Shown piece after piece: positions 1 to 8,528 of a stretch of 64,000 nucleotides of DNA. The notes under the pieces were generated by a model. The model saw only the letters and a list, made by a program, of their open reading frames with translations, searched no databases and was not told where the DNA came from. This DNA is from Palsa-360 sp963719875 (lineage in GTDB: Bacteria; Acidobacteriota; Terriglobia; Acidiferrales; UBA7541). How positions within the stretch are numbered: position 1 is the stretch's first letter; every line of letters starts with the position of its first letter. The translations under genes and the position numbers were made by a program. The stretch is taken from assembly GCA_963719875.1 (NCBI GenBank), contig CAVRDJ010000002.1, forward strand, positions 992,001 through 1,056,000, given 5' to 3'.

Positions 1-64
1 TGATGCCAAGGGTTTGAAGCTCTTCGGACAAATGTTCGCCTGGATGAATTGCGGTTACAGCCAT
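1..64 (-). CDS. higA: HigA-type antitoxin, N-terminus only (runs off window)
   Basis: The reverse strand opens with MAVTAIHPGEHLSEELQTLG, the usual N-terminus of HigA-family XRE antitoxins (I-H-P-G-E motif just before the helix-turn-helix). Only 21 codons are inside the window, so the HTH itself is not seen. The start at 64 is chosen because AGGAG lies six bases upstream; an in-frame ATG at 70 abuts the AGGAG and is less likely. It begins nine bases after the stop of the HigB-like toxin, so the order is toxin then antitoxin, as usual for higBA. HigA antitoxins bind and neutralise HigB and repress their own promoter; that is family knowledge. Confidence 0.8.
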   Translation of the reverse strand, partial: MAVTAIHPGEHLSEELQTLGI

Positions 65-73
65 CACCATCTC

Positions 74-358
74 CTAGTGGTAATCCACGATCTCGACATT
101 CGTCGGGCCGAGCGACCCTTCCGGCCATTCGAAACAAACGCGCCACTGATCGTTGATACGAACGCTGTACTGGCCTTTGCGATTCCCCTTAAGAGCCTCA
201 AACCGGTTGCCGGGCAGGTGGGCGAGATCGGAAAGGACAGTGGCCGCTTCGAGCCGGTCCAGCTTCAGGCGCGCCGGGCGCTCGATGCCGGAAAACGCTT
301 TGACGCGTTCTCCCGCCGCGAAATCCCTCGTACGCTTGTCCCGATAGCTGACAATCAT
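74..358 (-). CDS. higB: HigB/RelE-family toxin
   Basis: A 94-residue basic protein with the RelE/HigB fold pattern: N-terminal helices, then Y-S-V-R-I-N-D-Q-W-R-V-C-F-E-W and a C-terminal V-D-Y-H. Toxins of this family are ribosome-dependent mRNA endonucleases neutralised by the partner HigA. The length is normal for the family. A higA start follows nine bases downstream on the same strand. The start codon at 358 lies only four bases after a good -10 box, so the transcript may be almost leaderless. An inverted repeat overlaps the -35 and is the likely autorepression site. Identification as a HigB-type toxin is firm; its activity is inferred. Confidence 0.85.
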   Translation of the reverse strand: MIVSYRDKRTRDFAAGERVKAFSGIERPARLKLDRLEAATVLSDLAHLPGNRFEALKGNRKGQYSVRINDQWRVCFEWPEGSLGPTNVEIVDYH

Positions 359-362
359 GCGA

Positions 363-399
363 ATGATACCGCTGATTACGCGTTACGTCAAGCGTAACG
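363..399 (-). promoter_or_regulatory. Promoter and probable operator of higBA
   Basis: On the minus strand a -35 TTGACG (386-391) is separated by 17 bases from -10 TATCAT (363-368). The ATG of higB follows after only four bases. The inverted repeat CGTTAC (381-386) / GTAACG (394-399) overlaps the -35 and fits a HigA-type operator. Confidence 0.5.
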
Positions 400-406
400 T
401 TTCACC

Positions 407-1858
407 CTACGGCAGATTCTCGATCTTGCGCGCGTCGCCCGTCAGCTGCAGGATGTGCATCCCCGTGTTGGCGCGGTCGACGATGTAGATGAAGCCGCGG
501 TCGTCCACTTCCACATTGTTGGTTTGGATGGCGATTTTGCACTTCGCGGCGTCGCCGGTGCCGACGCAGCGCTTGTCAGTTGCGTCGGAAATGGCGGGAA
601 TGTAGTAGGCGATTTCCCGGGGGTTATACGGATCGCGCACATCGACGGCACGCACGCCGGCGTTGAAGTAGGCAACGAAAACGATGCGCTTGTAGAAGAC
701 CGGCGACATGCTTTCATTCGTCGAGTGCGTGCCGAAGCGCCCGCCGCGGCTGCAGAAATTGCCGCTCGGCTCGGGCACGTAGTACGTCGAAACGCCGAAG
801 ATTTTCGTTTCCGTGGTGATGTCGAAAATGTGCATCATCTGCTCCGGGGCATGGCACTCGTTGTCGGTGGTCTCGCCTACGGTCACCAGGAAATCCCGCT
901 TGCTGACCGCCGGGCCATATTTCGCCAGGGCCGGCACATCCACTCCAAGCATCGGGAAGGTCGTGTGCGCCCCCACTTCCGCCGGTAAATCGAGCCGCGC
1001 GATCATGGGAGATTCGAGGTTCGCGTCGGTCGGATCCTTGGGACCATGGATGAGCTTGGCGCGATCCAGAATTTCGATCATGCCGTTACCGTTGGTGCCG
1101 TAGCCCGCGTAAATGCGGTTGCCCTTTGGCCCTGTGGAGATCGCGCCGTGCATGTCGGTAGGCACCGGGCCGGTGGCGCCGGGTTGTTGGCCCGGCAGCC
1201 CGAAATCGCGAATAAATTGCGGTTCCGACGGATCGCTCAAGTCGTAGACCTGTCCCATGCGTTTCGTGCGCCAGCCGGGCGCGCCGGAAACGAGGTACGC
1301 AATGCCGCTATCGCACTCCCACCAGCTCTTATGCGTATCGCGCAAGCCGCTCTCGACGACGGTCAAACGGCTCGGCTTGGCGGGATCGGACACGTCCCAC
1401 ACTTCATGGGATGAAGTGCCGCGCGCGCGCAGCAAATACACTTTGTTTTTGCTGGCGCGAGGCAGTTCGCTGCCGTCACACACGCGCGTCATTTGCGCAC
1501 CGCCGGATTCGCCCGGACCGGCAATGCGCGGATCGCCGGGAATGTGCGCGAGGTATTTCGGGTTCTTCGGATCCGTCACGTCCACGATGGACGTGCCATT
1601 GTCTTCCATTTGTCCCGTTATTGAGTTCATCGCCGTGCCGCCGTGATGGCCGATATATGCAAGCCAGCGATTTCCCTGGTGGTGAATCGTCGGCTGATAG
1701 GCGCTCCGCCCCTGCAAATCGTTGTAGCCGACGAGATCCATATTCTTGCTCTCAGGCTTACTCTGAGCGACCGCGGTCATGGCCGCGTATCCCGCAAGAA
1801 ATAGACCCAAGGCAAAAACGCCAGCCCTACCAATCCGCACGCGAGATTTGCCCAACAT
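407..1858 (-). CDS. Exported LVIVD-repeat (beta-propeller-like) protein
   Basis: A 483-residue protein with a signal peptide (basic MLGKSRVRIGRAG, hydrophobic core, cleavage near AVAQ). The mature part has repeats of the LVIVD type: SIVDVTDPKNPKYL, EVWDVSDPAKPSRL, QVYDLSDPSEPQFI and AVDVRDPYNPREI. Such repeats form bacterial-surface or periplasmic beta-propellers of unknown substrate. The start at 1858 is preferred over an upstream in-frame ATG because GGGAGGAACC lies directly before it and the signal peptide begins there. Several Cys residues (HAPEQ region, NFCSRGG, RCVGTG, AAKCK) could form disulfides. It stands alone, divergent from the sigma-factor operon. The function is not known. Confidence 0.75.
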   Translation of the reverse strand: MLGKSRVRIGRAGVFALGLFLAGYAAMTAVAQSKPESKNMDLVGYNDLQGRSAYQPTIHHQGNRWLAYIGHHGGTAMNSITGQMEDNGTSIVDVTDPKNPKYLAHIPGDPRIAGPGESGGAQMTRVCDGSELPRASKNKVYLLRARGTSSHEVWDVSDPAKPSRLTVVESGLRDTHKSWWECDSGIAYLVSGAPGWRTKRMGQVYDLSDPSEPQFIRDFGLPGQQPGATGPVPTDMHGAISTGPKGNRIYAGYGTNGNGMIEILDRAKLIHGPKDPTDANLESPMIARLDLPAEVGAHTTFPMLGVDVPALAKYGPAVSKRDFLVTVGETTDNECHAPEQMMHIFDITTETKIFGVSTYYVPEPSGNFCSRGGRFGTHSTNESMSPVFYKRIVFVAYFNAGVRAVDVRDPYNPREIAYYIPAISDATDKRCVGTGDAAKCKIAIQTNNVEVDDRGFIYIVDRANTGMHILQLTGDARKIENLP

Positions 1859-2033
1859 GGTTCCTCCCGTTTCGAGTCCGCAGCCTGCCACGCATGCGCG
1901 AAGAATTGCGCAGACTCAATTCAAATTTTGTCGAATCTTGGTTCCCGCCAGGGATTCCCGGGCTGAGAGTGTACACCTGAAGCCCGATTCCACGCACAAC
2001 TTCGAGTCTGATACAGTGCTCCCAGCCACCGCC

Positions 2034-2064
2034 GGGTGCGGGCTCCGCTTGGAGCCCGCCGGAA
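2034..2064. repeat. Family E short inverted repeat, copy 1
   Basis: GGTGCGGGCTCCGCTTGGAG followed by CCCGCCGGAA. The arms GCGGGCTCC/GGAGCCCGC form a compact hairpin. Related elements occur at 29763, 52734, 57790 and 60517, always just before a gene start. Confidence 0.7.
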
Positions 2065-2137
2065 TACAGTCCGACGCACGATCGGCCCTGAGCGTTTCAC
2101 CCATGAAATATTTCATCCCATTGCTGCGTACTACCTG

Positions 2138-2755
2138 ATGGATGCGAGGAGACATCCCGAGGGGATGAGCCCCGCGGAACAGGCCGCCGTCCAAGAGCGG
2201 ATTGTGCAAGCCAAGGCCGGCAATGCAGAGGCCTGGGGCGAACTCTATCGCCTGTACGCGCCCGCGATTTTTCGTTTCTGCCGCCGGGCGATGCCCACTC
2301 GCGAGGACGCCGAAGACGCTACCATGGATATTTTCATCAAGGTCCGGCAGAAACTCTCGCAATATGACGCCAGCCGCCCGTTCAGCGCGTGGCTGTACAC
2401 CGTGGCCGCGAATCATTGCTGGGACCTGCTGCGCCGGCGAAAAATGCGGCAGGACTTGGAAACAGGCGAAGTCGAGAATATGCCGCTCGAGCATCCCGAC
2501 CCCGGCCAGCTTGAACAGCTCATCGAGCGCCGCACCAGCCAGGAAGTGCGCCGCGCGCTCGACAGGCTGCCCGCGCGCGCGCGCATGGCGCTCGTGCTGC
2601 GCTATTACTCGGATATGAGCTACGACGACATTGCCACAACGCTCGGAGTGCGCCGGACGTTCGTGGGTGTGGTGCTGTTGCGCGCGCGCCACCAGTTTCG
2701 CGAGATCCTGAAAGGGCAAGGCGCTGCGAAACTCGCTACGGGAGGCGCCGCATGA
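2138..2755 (+). CDS. RNA polymerase sigma factor, sigma-70/ECF-like
   Basis: A protein of about 205 residues with region 2 (WGELYRLYAPAIFRFCRRAM, E-D-A-E-D-A-T-M-D-I-F, F-S-A-W-L-Y-T-V-A-A-N) and region 4 (LPARARMALVLRYYSDMSYD then I-A-T-T-L-G-V). This is the usual architecture of ECF sigma factors, which direct polymerase to a small stress or envelope regulon. The start is uncertain: ATG 2138 has no clear ribosome site, while ATG 2165 follows a GAGGGG that abuts it. The stop overlaps the start of the next gene (ATGA), so the zinc-finger membrane protein is translationally coupled and very probably its anti-sigma factor. Confidence 0.85.
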   Translation: MDARRHPEGMSPAEQAAVQERIVQAKAGNAEAWGELYRLYAPAIFRFCRRAMPTREDAEDATMDIFIKVRQKLSQYDASRPFSAWLYTVAANHCWDLLRRRKMRQDLETGEVENMPLEHPDPGQLEQLIERRTSQEVRRALDRLPARARMALVLRYYSDMSYDDIATTLGVRRTFVGVVLLRARHQFREILKGQGAAKLATGGAA

Positions 2756-4362
2756 TTCATTTTGACGAAATGGCGTGCCTGCTTTACCTGGAAGGGCAAT
2801 TGGATCCCGCGCGCTCGCGGGAACTGGCCGCACACCTCGAAGAGTGCGCCTCGTGCGGCGATCTGCTTCACGCCCTCGAACGCGAAACCACATTGCTTTC
2901 GAGCGCCCTGACCGAGGACAACGAATCCATGCCCGCGCGCCTCTTTAACGAGCAGGCCCGGAATTTGCCGTCCTGGGTCTGGACGCTGGCATTCGGAGCG
3001 TTTGCGGCCGGCGCGTACTGGTTTTGGACCGACGCAATCGGGCCCTGGTTCGATCAATTGAGCAATGCGGGCTTCGGCGGGACGGATATGTTCAGCATGA
3101 TCGTGTTCAGCGGAGCTTTCTGGGAAGGATGGAGTGACATGATTGATGCGATGCAAATTGGGGCATTGATTTTGGTGGCGATCGTGGCGCTCGGATGGCT
3201 CAGGCGCCGGCTGCGCCGCTCCGTGGTTATTGCCGTCGCCCTGTCGGCGCTATTGTTCGCACTGGCGCTGCCTCAACAGGCCTCGGCTGCGGAAGTACGG
3301 CGGGGGCAATCCATTTCCGTTCCCGCGGGCGAAACCGTTCACAATGACCTGATTGCCACGGGCGCTTCGGTGAGAATCGAAGGCACGGTCGAAGGAGACG
3401 TGATCGCGTTCACGCGCGATCTCACCGTGACCGGGCACGTCACAGGCGACGTGATTGCGTTTACCCAGGAAGCGCTCATCGACGGAACCGTGGACGGGAA
3501 TGTGCGCGTGTTTTCGCGCGGCGTGATCCTCCAAGGGTCCGTTGGCAAGAACGTGTCGGCGTTCGGGAGCTCGGTCGATCTGATATCCAAAGCAAACGTA
3601 GGCGGCGGATTGATCGTATTCGCTGGCGCAACGGACCTGGATGGCAAGGTGCAACGCGACCTGTTCGGAATGGTTGGCAGAACCGATCTCAACGGTCTGA
3701 TCGGCGGACAGGTGTGGATACGCGGAGGGACCCTCAATGTGACCTCCACTGCTGAAATTCGCGGGCCGGCCAAGTTCGCGGGCCGCGAACAACCTGTTGT
3801 TGAGGCGGGGGCCAAGCTGGCTAGCCCCATTCAAACGGAAATCACGCAGGAGATTCGGCGGGGAAGGCGGACAACGGCACGCATCGCGATCCACGCAATT
3901 TTCAGTTATGCGGCGGCTCTGGTGGTTGGAATTTTGCTCCTGGTCGTTTTTCCCGGCTTTTTCCAGGCGACATTGCGAGAGGCAGGCCGCATCGGTCTCC
4001 CGCTTGGCGTGGGAGCGCTGGCGCTGATCACGGGCGCGTTTCTGTTGGTTCTCGGATTGCTCCTGTTGATCATCGGCGTGGGCGCGGGAGTAGCCGGTGC
4101 GCTGGCCTACGCCCCGATTCTATATGTCGCGCAAGTGTTTGTCGGCACATGGCTTGGCAACAAAATTATGGGCGAGGCGCCCGCTGTCACCAGCACGGTG
4201 ATCGGGCGAATGGCGGTGGGCCTGCTGATCCTCCGCGTCGCGGGATTGATTCCCGTTCTCGGCGTGCTCGTGTGGCTTGCCGTTCTGCTGTGGGGGACTG
4301 GCGCGGTGCTGCTGGGCTTCTATCGGATGTCGCGTGTGGAGAGCGCGCCGCTTCCGGCATAA
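2752..4362 (+). CDS. Anti-sigma zinc-finger fused to a bactofilin-like membrane protein
   Basis: A 536-residue protein. Residues 1-45 carry a ZAS/zf-HC2 zinc-finger motif (His28-x3-Cys32-x2-Cys35), the sigma-binding module of anti-sigma factors. Hydrophobic segments follow near 74-92 and 131-175. Roughly residues 183-345 are a run of short beta repeats (GTVEGDVIAF, GHVTGDVIAF, GTVDGNVRVF, GSVGKNVSAF, GKVQRDLFGM) typical of polymer-forming bactofilin-like domains. The C-terminus has about four further membrane helices. It overlaps the sigma-factor stop by four bases. Inference: a membrane anti-sigma factor whose extracytoplasmic beta-solenoid senses or builds an envelope scaffold. Each domain is recognisable, but the combined role is inferred. 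Confidence 0.75.
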   Translation: MIHFDEMACLLYLEGQLDPARSRELAAHLEECASCGDLLHALERETTLLSSALTEDNESMPARLFNEQARNLPSWVWTLAFGAFAAGAYWFWTDAIGPWFDQLSNAGFGGTDMFSMIVFSGAFWEGWSDMIDAMQIGALILVAIVALGWLRRRLRRSVVIAVALSALLFALALPQQASAAEVRRGQSISVPAGETVHNDLIATGASVRIEGTVEGDVIAFTRDLTVTGHVTGDVIAFTQEALIDGTVDGNVRVFSRGVILQGSVGKNVSAFGSSVDLISKANVGGGLIVFAGATDLDGKVQRDLFGMVGRTDLNGLIGGQVWIRGGTLNVTSTAEIRGPAKFAGREQPVVEAGAKLASPIQTEITQEIRRGRRTTARIAIHAIFSYAAALVVGILLLVVFPGFFQATLREAGRIGLPLGVGALALITGAFLLVLGLLLLIIGVGAGVAGALAYAPILYVAQVFVGTWLGNKIMGEAPAVTSTVIGRMAVGLLILRVAGLIPVLGVLVWLAVLLWGTGAVLLGFYRMSRVESAPLPA

Positions 4363-4369
4363 ATGAACA

Positions 4370-5845
4370 TTATGGCTTTTCCGCGACCCTTGTTGCGATC
4401 ATCGTTAGGATTGGCGAACCTGGGGTGCCCCCCGTCTTAAACAACGGACCACGCGCCGAAACTGAAACGAGAATGGATATGTTCGCGCAAAGTTGGGCGC
4501 CAGCGTCATTGGAGCAAATTGCTCCCGTAAGAGTATGCACTTGTATGCTCGTCACGCCGTGACCAGAAAATATCGAGGGAATGTTGGAGAGGCCCATGAT
4601 CGAAGACGCGTTCGATTGCAAAGTTGCGGTGATGCGGGTTGACCGCAATCGAACACGATCGGCATTGATAGAATTGGTGGGCACGTTGCCGGTGCTTCTG
4701 ATTTGCACCTGCTGGCCGACGACCAAGTCCGTGGGCGATCCAAACAGACAGCAGCTTGTATCAACTGGAGCAGCGTCGGCGTGAGTGAAATCCACGTCAA
4801 ACGTGGTGGATGCTGTGTAGTGCACGACGGCAGGCTCGCTGACAACCAGCCCCGACGAACTGCCAAACAATGGTCCCCCGAATGCCGCTGATTCCGCGAG
4901 CGTGACGACGGCGAACTGTTGCGACGCAACGTCCGTGCTTGTGATGATCGCCTCCACTTCGGTTTTGCTGCTATCGGCATCCTCGAAAAGCACATTTCTT
5001 GCTTCTGCCGTGCCGTCGGCCCGGATTCCGATATCCACGCTCACAATCTGTCCAGTTTTCAGACATTGAATCGATGGAGTCGTACAAGTCCCGGATGGAA
5101 AATTGAAGAAAGAAGTCTTACTGTCAACCACGAGTGAGGTCAGGTTTGGCGGCGGGAGACTCGATTGAATTTGAAATGAGAAAGTGTTGTGAGTCGTGTC
5201 GATCGTCCCAACTTGACCCACAACATCCTCGGCCCCAACCAGCGGGGCTCCGGTGCCTGCGGGCGTGAACACAGAGGCCGTCGTTCCGGCCTTAAAGTCA
5301 GCGCCCATCGTTGAGGAAAGCAGATTATCCAGGTTTACGTCCACCAAGAGTCCCGAACTGCTCTTGGATGCAACCGAAAACGACGACAAGGCTATCGTAG
5401 TCGACAGATTTACGAGGCTCGTTGGCGCGATCGTGCAGATCGAACCCACAGTGCATGTCGTTGCCCCCGACACGATAGCGCTTCCCGTGTCATTTTCAAT
5501 CGTCAGCAGAGGATTTGCAAAAAAAAGTGTAAGACTCGTGTAACTCCCGGCATTTACTGTTGTGTTGCTCAGGTACGCAATGTCGGTCTGGAGTCGTGTG
5601 AGTTCTACCGTCGTCGGAGCCGGTAACAACGGAATATTTCCGGGATTCAGCATGGCTCCCGTGAGCGTCACCTGAGCCGAAAGAATGCTCACGTTCGAGG
5701 GGGGAGTATCAGTCATAGCCAAAACCACGGACGGGTTACCGTTGCTGGGGGGCTGCGAACCAAACTGGTTTGTGCCCCCGCAGCCAGCGAGCGCCGCGCA
5801 CAAGAGCAGCGCGGAAATTGTCCAGATCGATTGAATTCGAAGCAT
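4370..5845 (-). CDS. DUF4382/DUF5666-like lipoprotein
   Basis: A 491-residue secreted lipoprotein: hydrophobic leader with lipobox Leu19-Ala-Gly-Cys22. The N-terminal third resembles DUF4382 (VVLAMTDTPPSNVSILSAQV, then YTSLTLFF), a domain common in Acidobacteriota lipoproteins. The remainder contains repeats of the type GQVGTIDTTHNTFSFQIQ, V-E-A-I-I-T-S-T-D and I-T-A-T-L-Q-S-N, similar to DUF5666 beta domains. It converges with the anti-sigma gene, with only seven bases between the stops and no clear terminator. The biochemical role is unknown; a surface or periplasmic binding protein is plausible. Confidence 0.7.
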   Translation of the reverse strand: MLRIQSIWTISALLLCAALAGCGGTNQFGSQPPSNGNPSVVLAMTDTPPSNVSILSAQVTLTGAMLNPGNIPLLPAPTTVELTRLQTDIAYLSNTTVNAGSYTSLTLFFANPLLTIENDTGSAIVSGATTCTVGSICTIAPTSLVNLSTTIALSSFSVASKSSSGLLVDVNLDNLLSSTMGADFKAGTTASVFTPAGTGAPLVGAEDVVGQVGTIDTTHNTFSFQIQSSLPPPNLTSLVVDSKTSFFNFPSGTCTTPSIQCLKTGQIVSVDIGIRADGTAEARNVLFEDADSSKTEVEAIITSTDVASQQFAVVTLAESAAFGGPLFGSSSGLVVSEPAVVHYTASTTFDVDFTHADAAPVDTSCCLFGSPTDLVVGQQVQIRSTGNVPTNSINADRVRLRSTRITATLQSNASSIMGLSNIPSIFSGHGVTSIQVHTLTGAICSNDAGAQLCANISILVSVSARGPLFKTGGTPGSPILTMIATRVAEKP

Positions 5846-6051
5846 AGGATTCCAATAACATCCGCCCTACCGAGGGGTAGGCAGATTCACACCGCTGCGC
5901 CTATTCAGGACCGATGCCTTGACGGCACCTTCAAAGCTAGCATAAAGCATTGTTTACGGCGGGTAAATCCAATGTGGAGGTGAGCAAAGAGTTGCTGTCC
6001 CGATGGCCAGCCATTCCCTGGTCCCGTCGAACGTTCCTGCCTGGCGCAGAG

Positions 6052-6089
6052 AAAAAAAGCGGCGTCCCAGCCCAGCCGGGACGCCGCTT
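6052..6089 (-). terminator. Rho-independent terminator of the 6117-7010 gene
   Basis: A perfect 12-bp stem (6057-6068 with 6078-6089, AAGCGGCGTCCC) with a nine-base loop. On the minus strand it is followed by a run of T (complement of the A tract 6052-6058). It lies 28 bases after the stop of the minus-strand gene. Confidence 0.85.
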
Positions 6090-6116
6090 CCGCTTTGATT
6101 CGATTACGTTTGCGAA

Positions 6117-7010
6117 TTACTGGGCCTGTCCGGTGGTGCGCAGCAGGAGTTGCGTGCCGCTATCCAAGTGGACGTTCTTCGTTGTAGAAATGATCATGGA
6201 TCCCTGGGTCGCGCTCGACGCCGCGGAATCGATCGAAAGGCCCTCCATACCGAATACTCCGCTGCTGTTGGACGCCAGCCGGCCCGTCGAGGTCAGACCG
6301 CCGACGGCGCCAGTGGAGTGCATAGCAGTATTCATCGTCCCACCGGCAGCCGAAGGAACCGAACTGGCCGTATTCATCACTGTGCCCGATGTCGCGGCAG
6401 CCGTGGAGGTCGCTGTCGAGGCTACGCCGCCTGCGAGGCCACCGCCGCCACGCGTAGATCCTTGTGCGGCGCCCATGCCGGCACCCGAAGCCGTTATATC
6501 GCCGGCGCTCGAGTTCGCTGCGGATTGTGCGGAAGCCAGTGCCTGAATCGAGGCGCTAAAGGGCATTTGCTGGCCGTTTTTCAGCACAGCATGATCGAAC
6601 AAAATGCCGAGTTGAGATTGCGTCTGCCCCTTGGCTCGCGCCTGCGCTTGGGTGACATGCCCGACGAGGCGAGTGCCCTTCTTCAGCACGACCTTGCCGT
6701 CCTGCTTCACATCCTCCGCGGCGCGCGCTTCCACCTCGTCACCGGGCTTGCTCCTTTTTGCGTCAAGAGAAGTGGCCAGTGTCGCGTCGATCTTGGAGCC
6801 GCTGGAAATGCTCGCGGAATTATTCGCCGCGTTGGCCGTCCCCGACGTCGATGCCATTCCGTTGCCGGACGCCTGCGCGCCAGACTTGTTTGTCTGCACC
6901 GTGGTCTGGGACTGTGTCGACGCGCCCGCTTGCCCCGAGGCCGTTGTTTGTGCGGCCGTCGCCCACGCGCCCAGCGATCCGATGGCTAGAACCAAAAGTA
7001 TCCGTTTCAT
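6117..7010 (-). CDS. Exported Ala/Ser/Thr-rich protein, unknown function
   Basis: A 297-residue protein with a clear signal peptide (MKRILLVLAIGSLGAWATAA). It is followed by low-complexity A/S/T/G/Q sequence, a more ordered core (IDATLATSLDAKRSKPGDEV, VKQDGKVVLKKGTRLVGHVT, LGILFDHAVLKNGQQMPF) and a second low-complexity tail. The core looks like a small beta domain resembling pilus or TrbI/VirB10-type barrels, but I cannot assign it to a family. The start at 7010 has AGGAGG nearby upstream. It is a single gene with its own strong terminator. The composition suggests an extracellular or periplasmic flexible protein; the function is unknown. Confidence 0.65.
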   Translation of the reverse strand: MKRILLVLAIGSLGAWATAAQTTASGQAGASTQSQTTVQTNKSGAQASGNGMASTSGTANAANNSASISSGSKIDATLATSLDAKRSKPGDEVEARAAEDVKQDGKVVLKKGTRLVGHVTQAQARAKGQTQSQLGILFDHAVLKNGQQMPFSASIQALASAQSAANSSAGDITASGAGMGAAQGSTRGGGGLAGGVASTATSTAAATSGTVMNTASSVPSAAGGTMNTAMHSTGAVGGLTSTGRLASNSSGVFGMEGLSIDSAASSATQGSMIISTTKNVHLDSGTQLLLRTTGQAQ

Positions 7011-7276
7011 GAAAAGCCCTCCTATAGGCTGAGTTGTATTCCAAGTACAAGCGTTCGTTCCGCCAGTAATTGCTGCATGAAAGTGCATCGGTACAAGGGA
7101 GCAATTCCATCACCACGAGACTACTCCTTCTTTTTCATAGAGATAGAATGTTACTGTGCTCTTAAAGTTAACACTTGAACCGAGTCATTTTTAGCCAGTT
7201 GAGCAAATTCTACGGAGGTAAAAATGTTCCACTTTTTGCCCCAAATCCATAGGCAAAAAACGAGGAAAAAATGAGG

Positions 7277-8476
7277 TTAGATCAGGCCTATGGCGTGGCC
7301 CACTTGCGCGATGGTTGCACATGCGCGCCCCAGGTCCGCGCGCTTGTGCGTCGCTGTCACCATGGCGCGCAGCCGCGCCTTGCCTTCGGGAACCGTGGGA
7401 AATCCTACCGCGGGAATGTACACGCCGGCATCGTACAGGCGGCGCGAGAATTCAAACGCCTTTGCGCCTTCTCCTACGTGAATCGGAGTGATGGGAGTTT
7501 GCGTCGCGCCAGTGGAGAAGCCGAGTTTCTTCAGAAGGCGCTGGAAGAATTTCGTGTTCGACCAAAGTTTCTTGAGCAGCTTCTCGCCCTCCGGGGAATC
7601 GAGCAGCGTGAACGCCGCCTGGCACGACGCGACGACGGAAGGCGGGTGTCCCGTGGAAAAAAGAAAAGGCCGCGCGCGGTGGTACAAAAAATCGATCAAT
7701 TCGCGCGACCCGCAAACATATCCGCCCATCGCGCCGATCGCTTTGCTGAGCGTACCGACCTGAATGTGCACGCGGCCGTGGCAACCGAGATGGTCCACCG
7801 TGCCGCGCCCGCCGCGGCCAAGGACGCCGGAAGAATGCGCGTCATCCACCATCATGATGCAATTGAATTTTTCGGCGAGGCCGCACAATTCGGCGAGCGG
7901 GGCGATGTCGCCGTCCATCGAGAAGACGCCGTCCGTGATCAGCAACTTGTGGCCGGGCCAGTTTTCAGTTTCCTTGCAAAGGCGTTCGCAATCGGACACG
8001 TCCTTGTGCTTGAACACTTTGATCGTGGCGCGTGAAAGGCGGCAGCCATCGATGATGGAAGCGTGATTCAATTCATCGGAAATAATTAAATCGTCCTTGC
8101 CAAGGATCGCCGCGACAGTTCCCGCGTTTGCCGTGAAGCCGGACTGAAACACCACGCATGCTTCCGTTCCTTTGAACTGCGCGATCTGCTCTTCGAGGGC
8201 CATGTGCAGGTCCATGGTGCCGGCGATGGTGCGCACCGCTCCGGCGCCGACGCCGTGCGTGCGGATCGCCCCGATGGCGGCGCGGCGCAGCGCCTTGTGC
8301 GTGGTCAGCCCGAGATAATTATTTGAGCTGAGGTTGATGACGTTTTTCCCGTCGAAATGAGCGATGGGCTTTTGCTCGCCGTCGAGCACGCGCAAGCGGA
8401 AATGCAGGCCCTTGGCTTCGAGTCCAGCGAGTTGATCGTGCAAGAAGGAAAGCGGGTTGGAAATTGTGGTGGTCAT
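7277..8476 (-). CDS. kbl: Glycine C-acetyltransferase / 8-amino-7-oxononanoate synthase-like
   Basis: A 399-residue alpha-oxoamine synthase. PLP-binding Lys245 sits in GTLSKAIGAMGG. Other family motifs are NYLGLTTH, S-D-E-L-N-H-A-S-I-I-D-G, ITDGVFSMDGDIAPL and V-D-D-A-H-S-S-G. Kbl condenses acetyl-CoA and glycine, or in reverse cleaves 2-amino-3-ketobutyrate from threonine; BioF is the closest relative. The neighbour 52 bases upstream on the same strand is threonine ammonia-lyase, which favours Kbl over BioF, as does the absence of other biotin genes. The start at 8476 follows GGAGG and an A/T-rich spacer. The enzyme class is certain; the substrate is inferred from context. Confidence 0.85.
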   Translation of the reverse strand: MTTTISNPLSFLHDQLAGLEAKGLHFRLRVLDGEQKPIAHFDGKNVINLSSNNYLGLTTHKALRRAAIGAIRTHGVGAGAVRTIAGTMDLHMALEEQIAQFKGTEACVVFQSGFTANAGTVAAILGKDDLIISDELNHASIIDGCRLSRATIKVFKHKDVSDCERLCKETENWPGHKLLITDGVFSMDGDIAPLAELCGLAEKFNCIMMVDDAHSSGVLGRGGRGTVDHLGCHGRVHIQVGTLSKAIGAMGGYVCGSRELIDFLYHRARPFLFSTGHPPSVVASCQAAFTLLDSPEGEKLLKKLWSNTKFFQRLLKKLGFSTGATQTPITPIHVGEGAKAFEFSRRLYDAGVYIPAVGFPTVPEGKARLRAMVTATHKRADLGRACATIAQVGHAIGLI

Positions 8477-8528
8477 TGGAAAATCCTCCCGGCTGGGGAG
8501 TTGTCTTGATGGCCGACAGTTAAGAATT

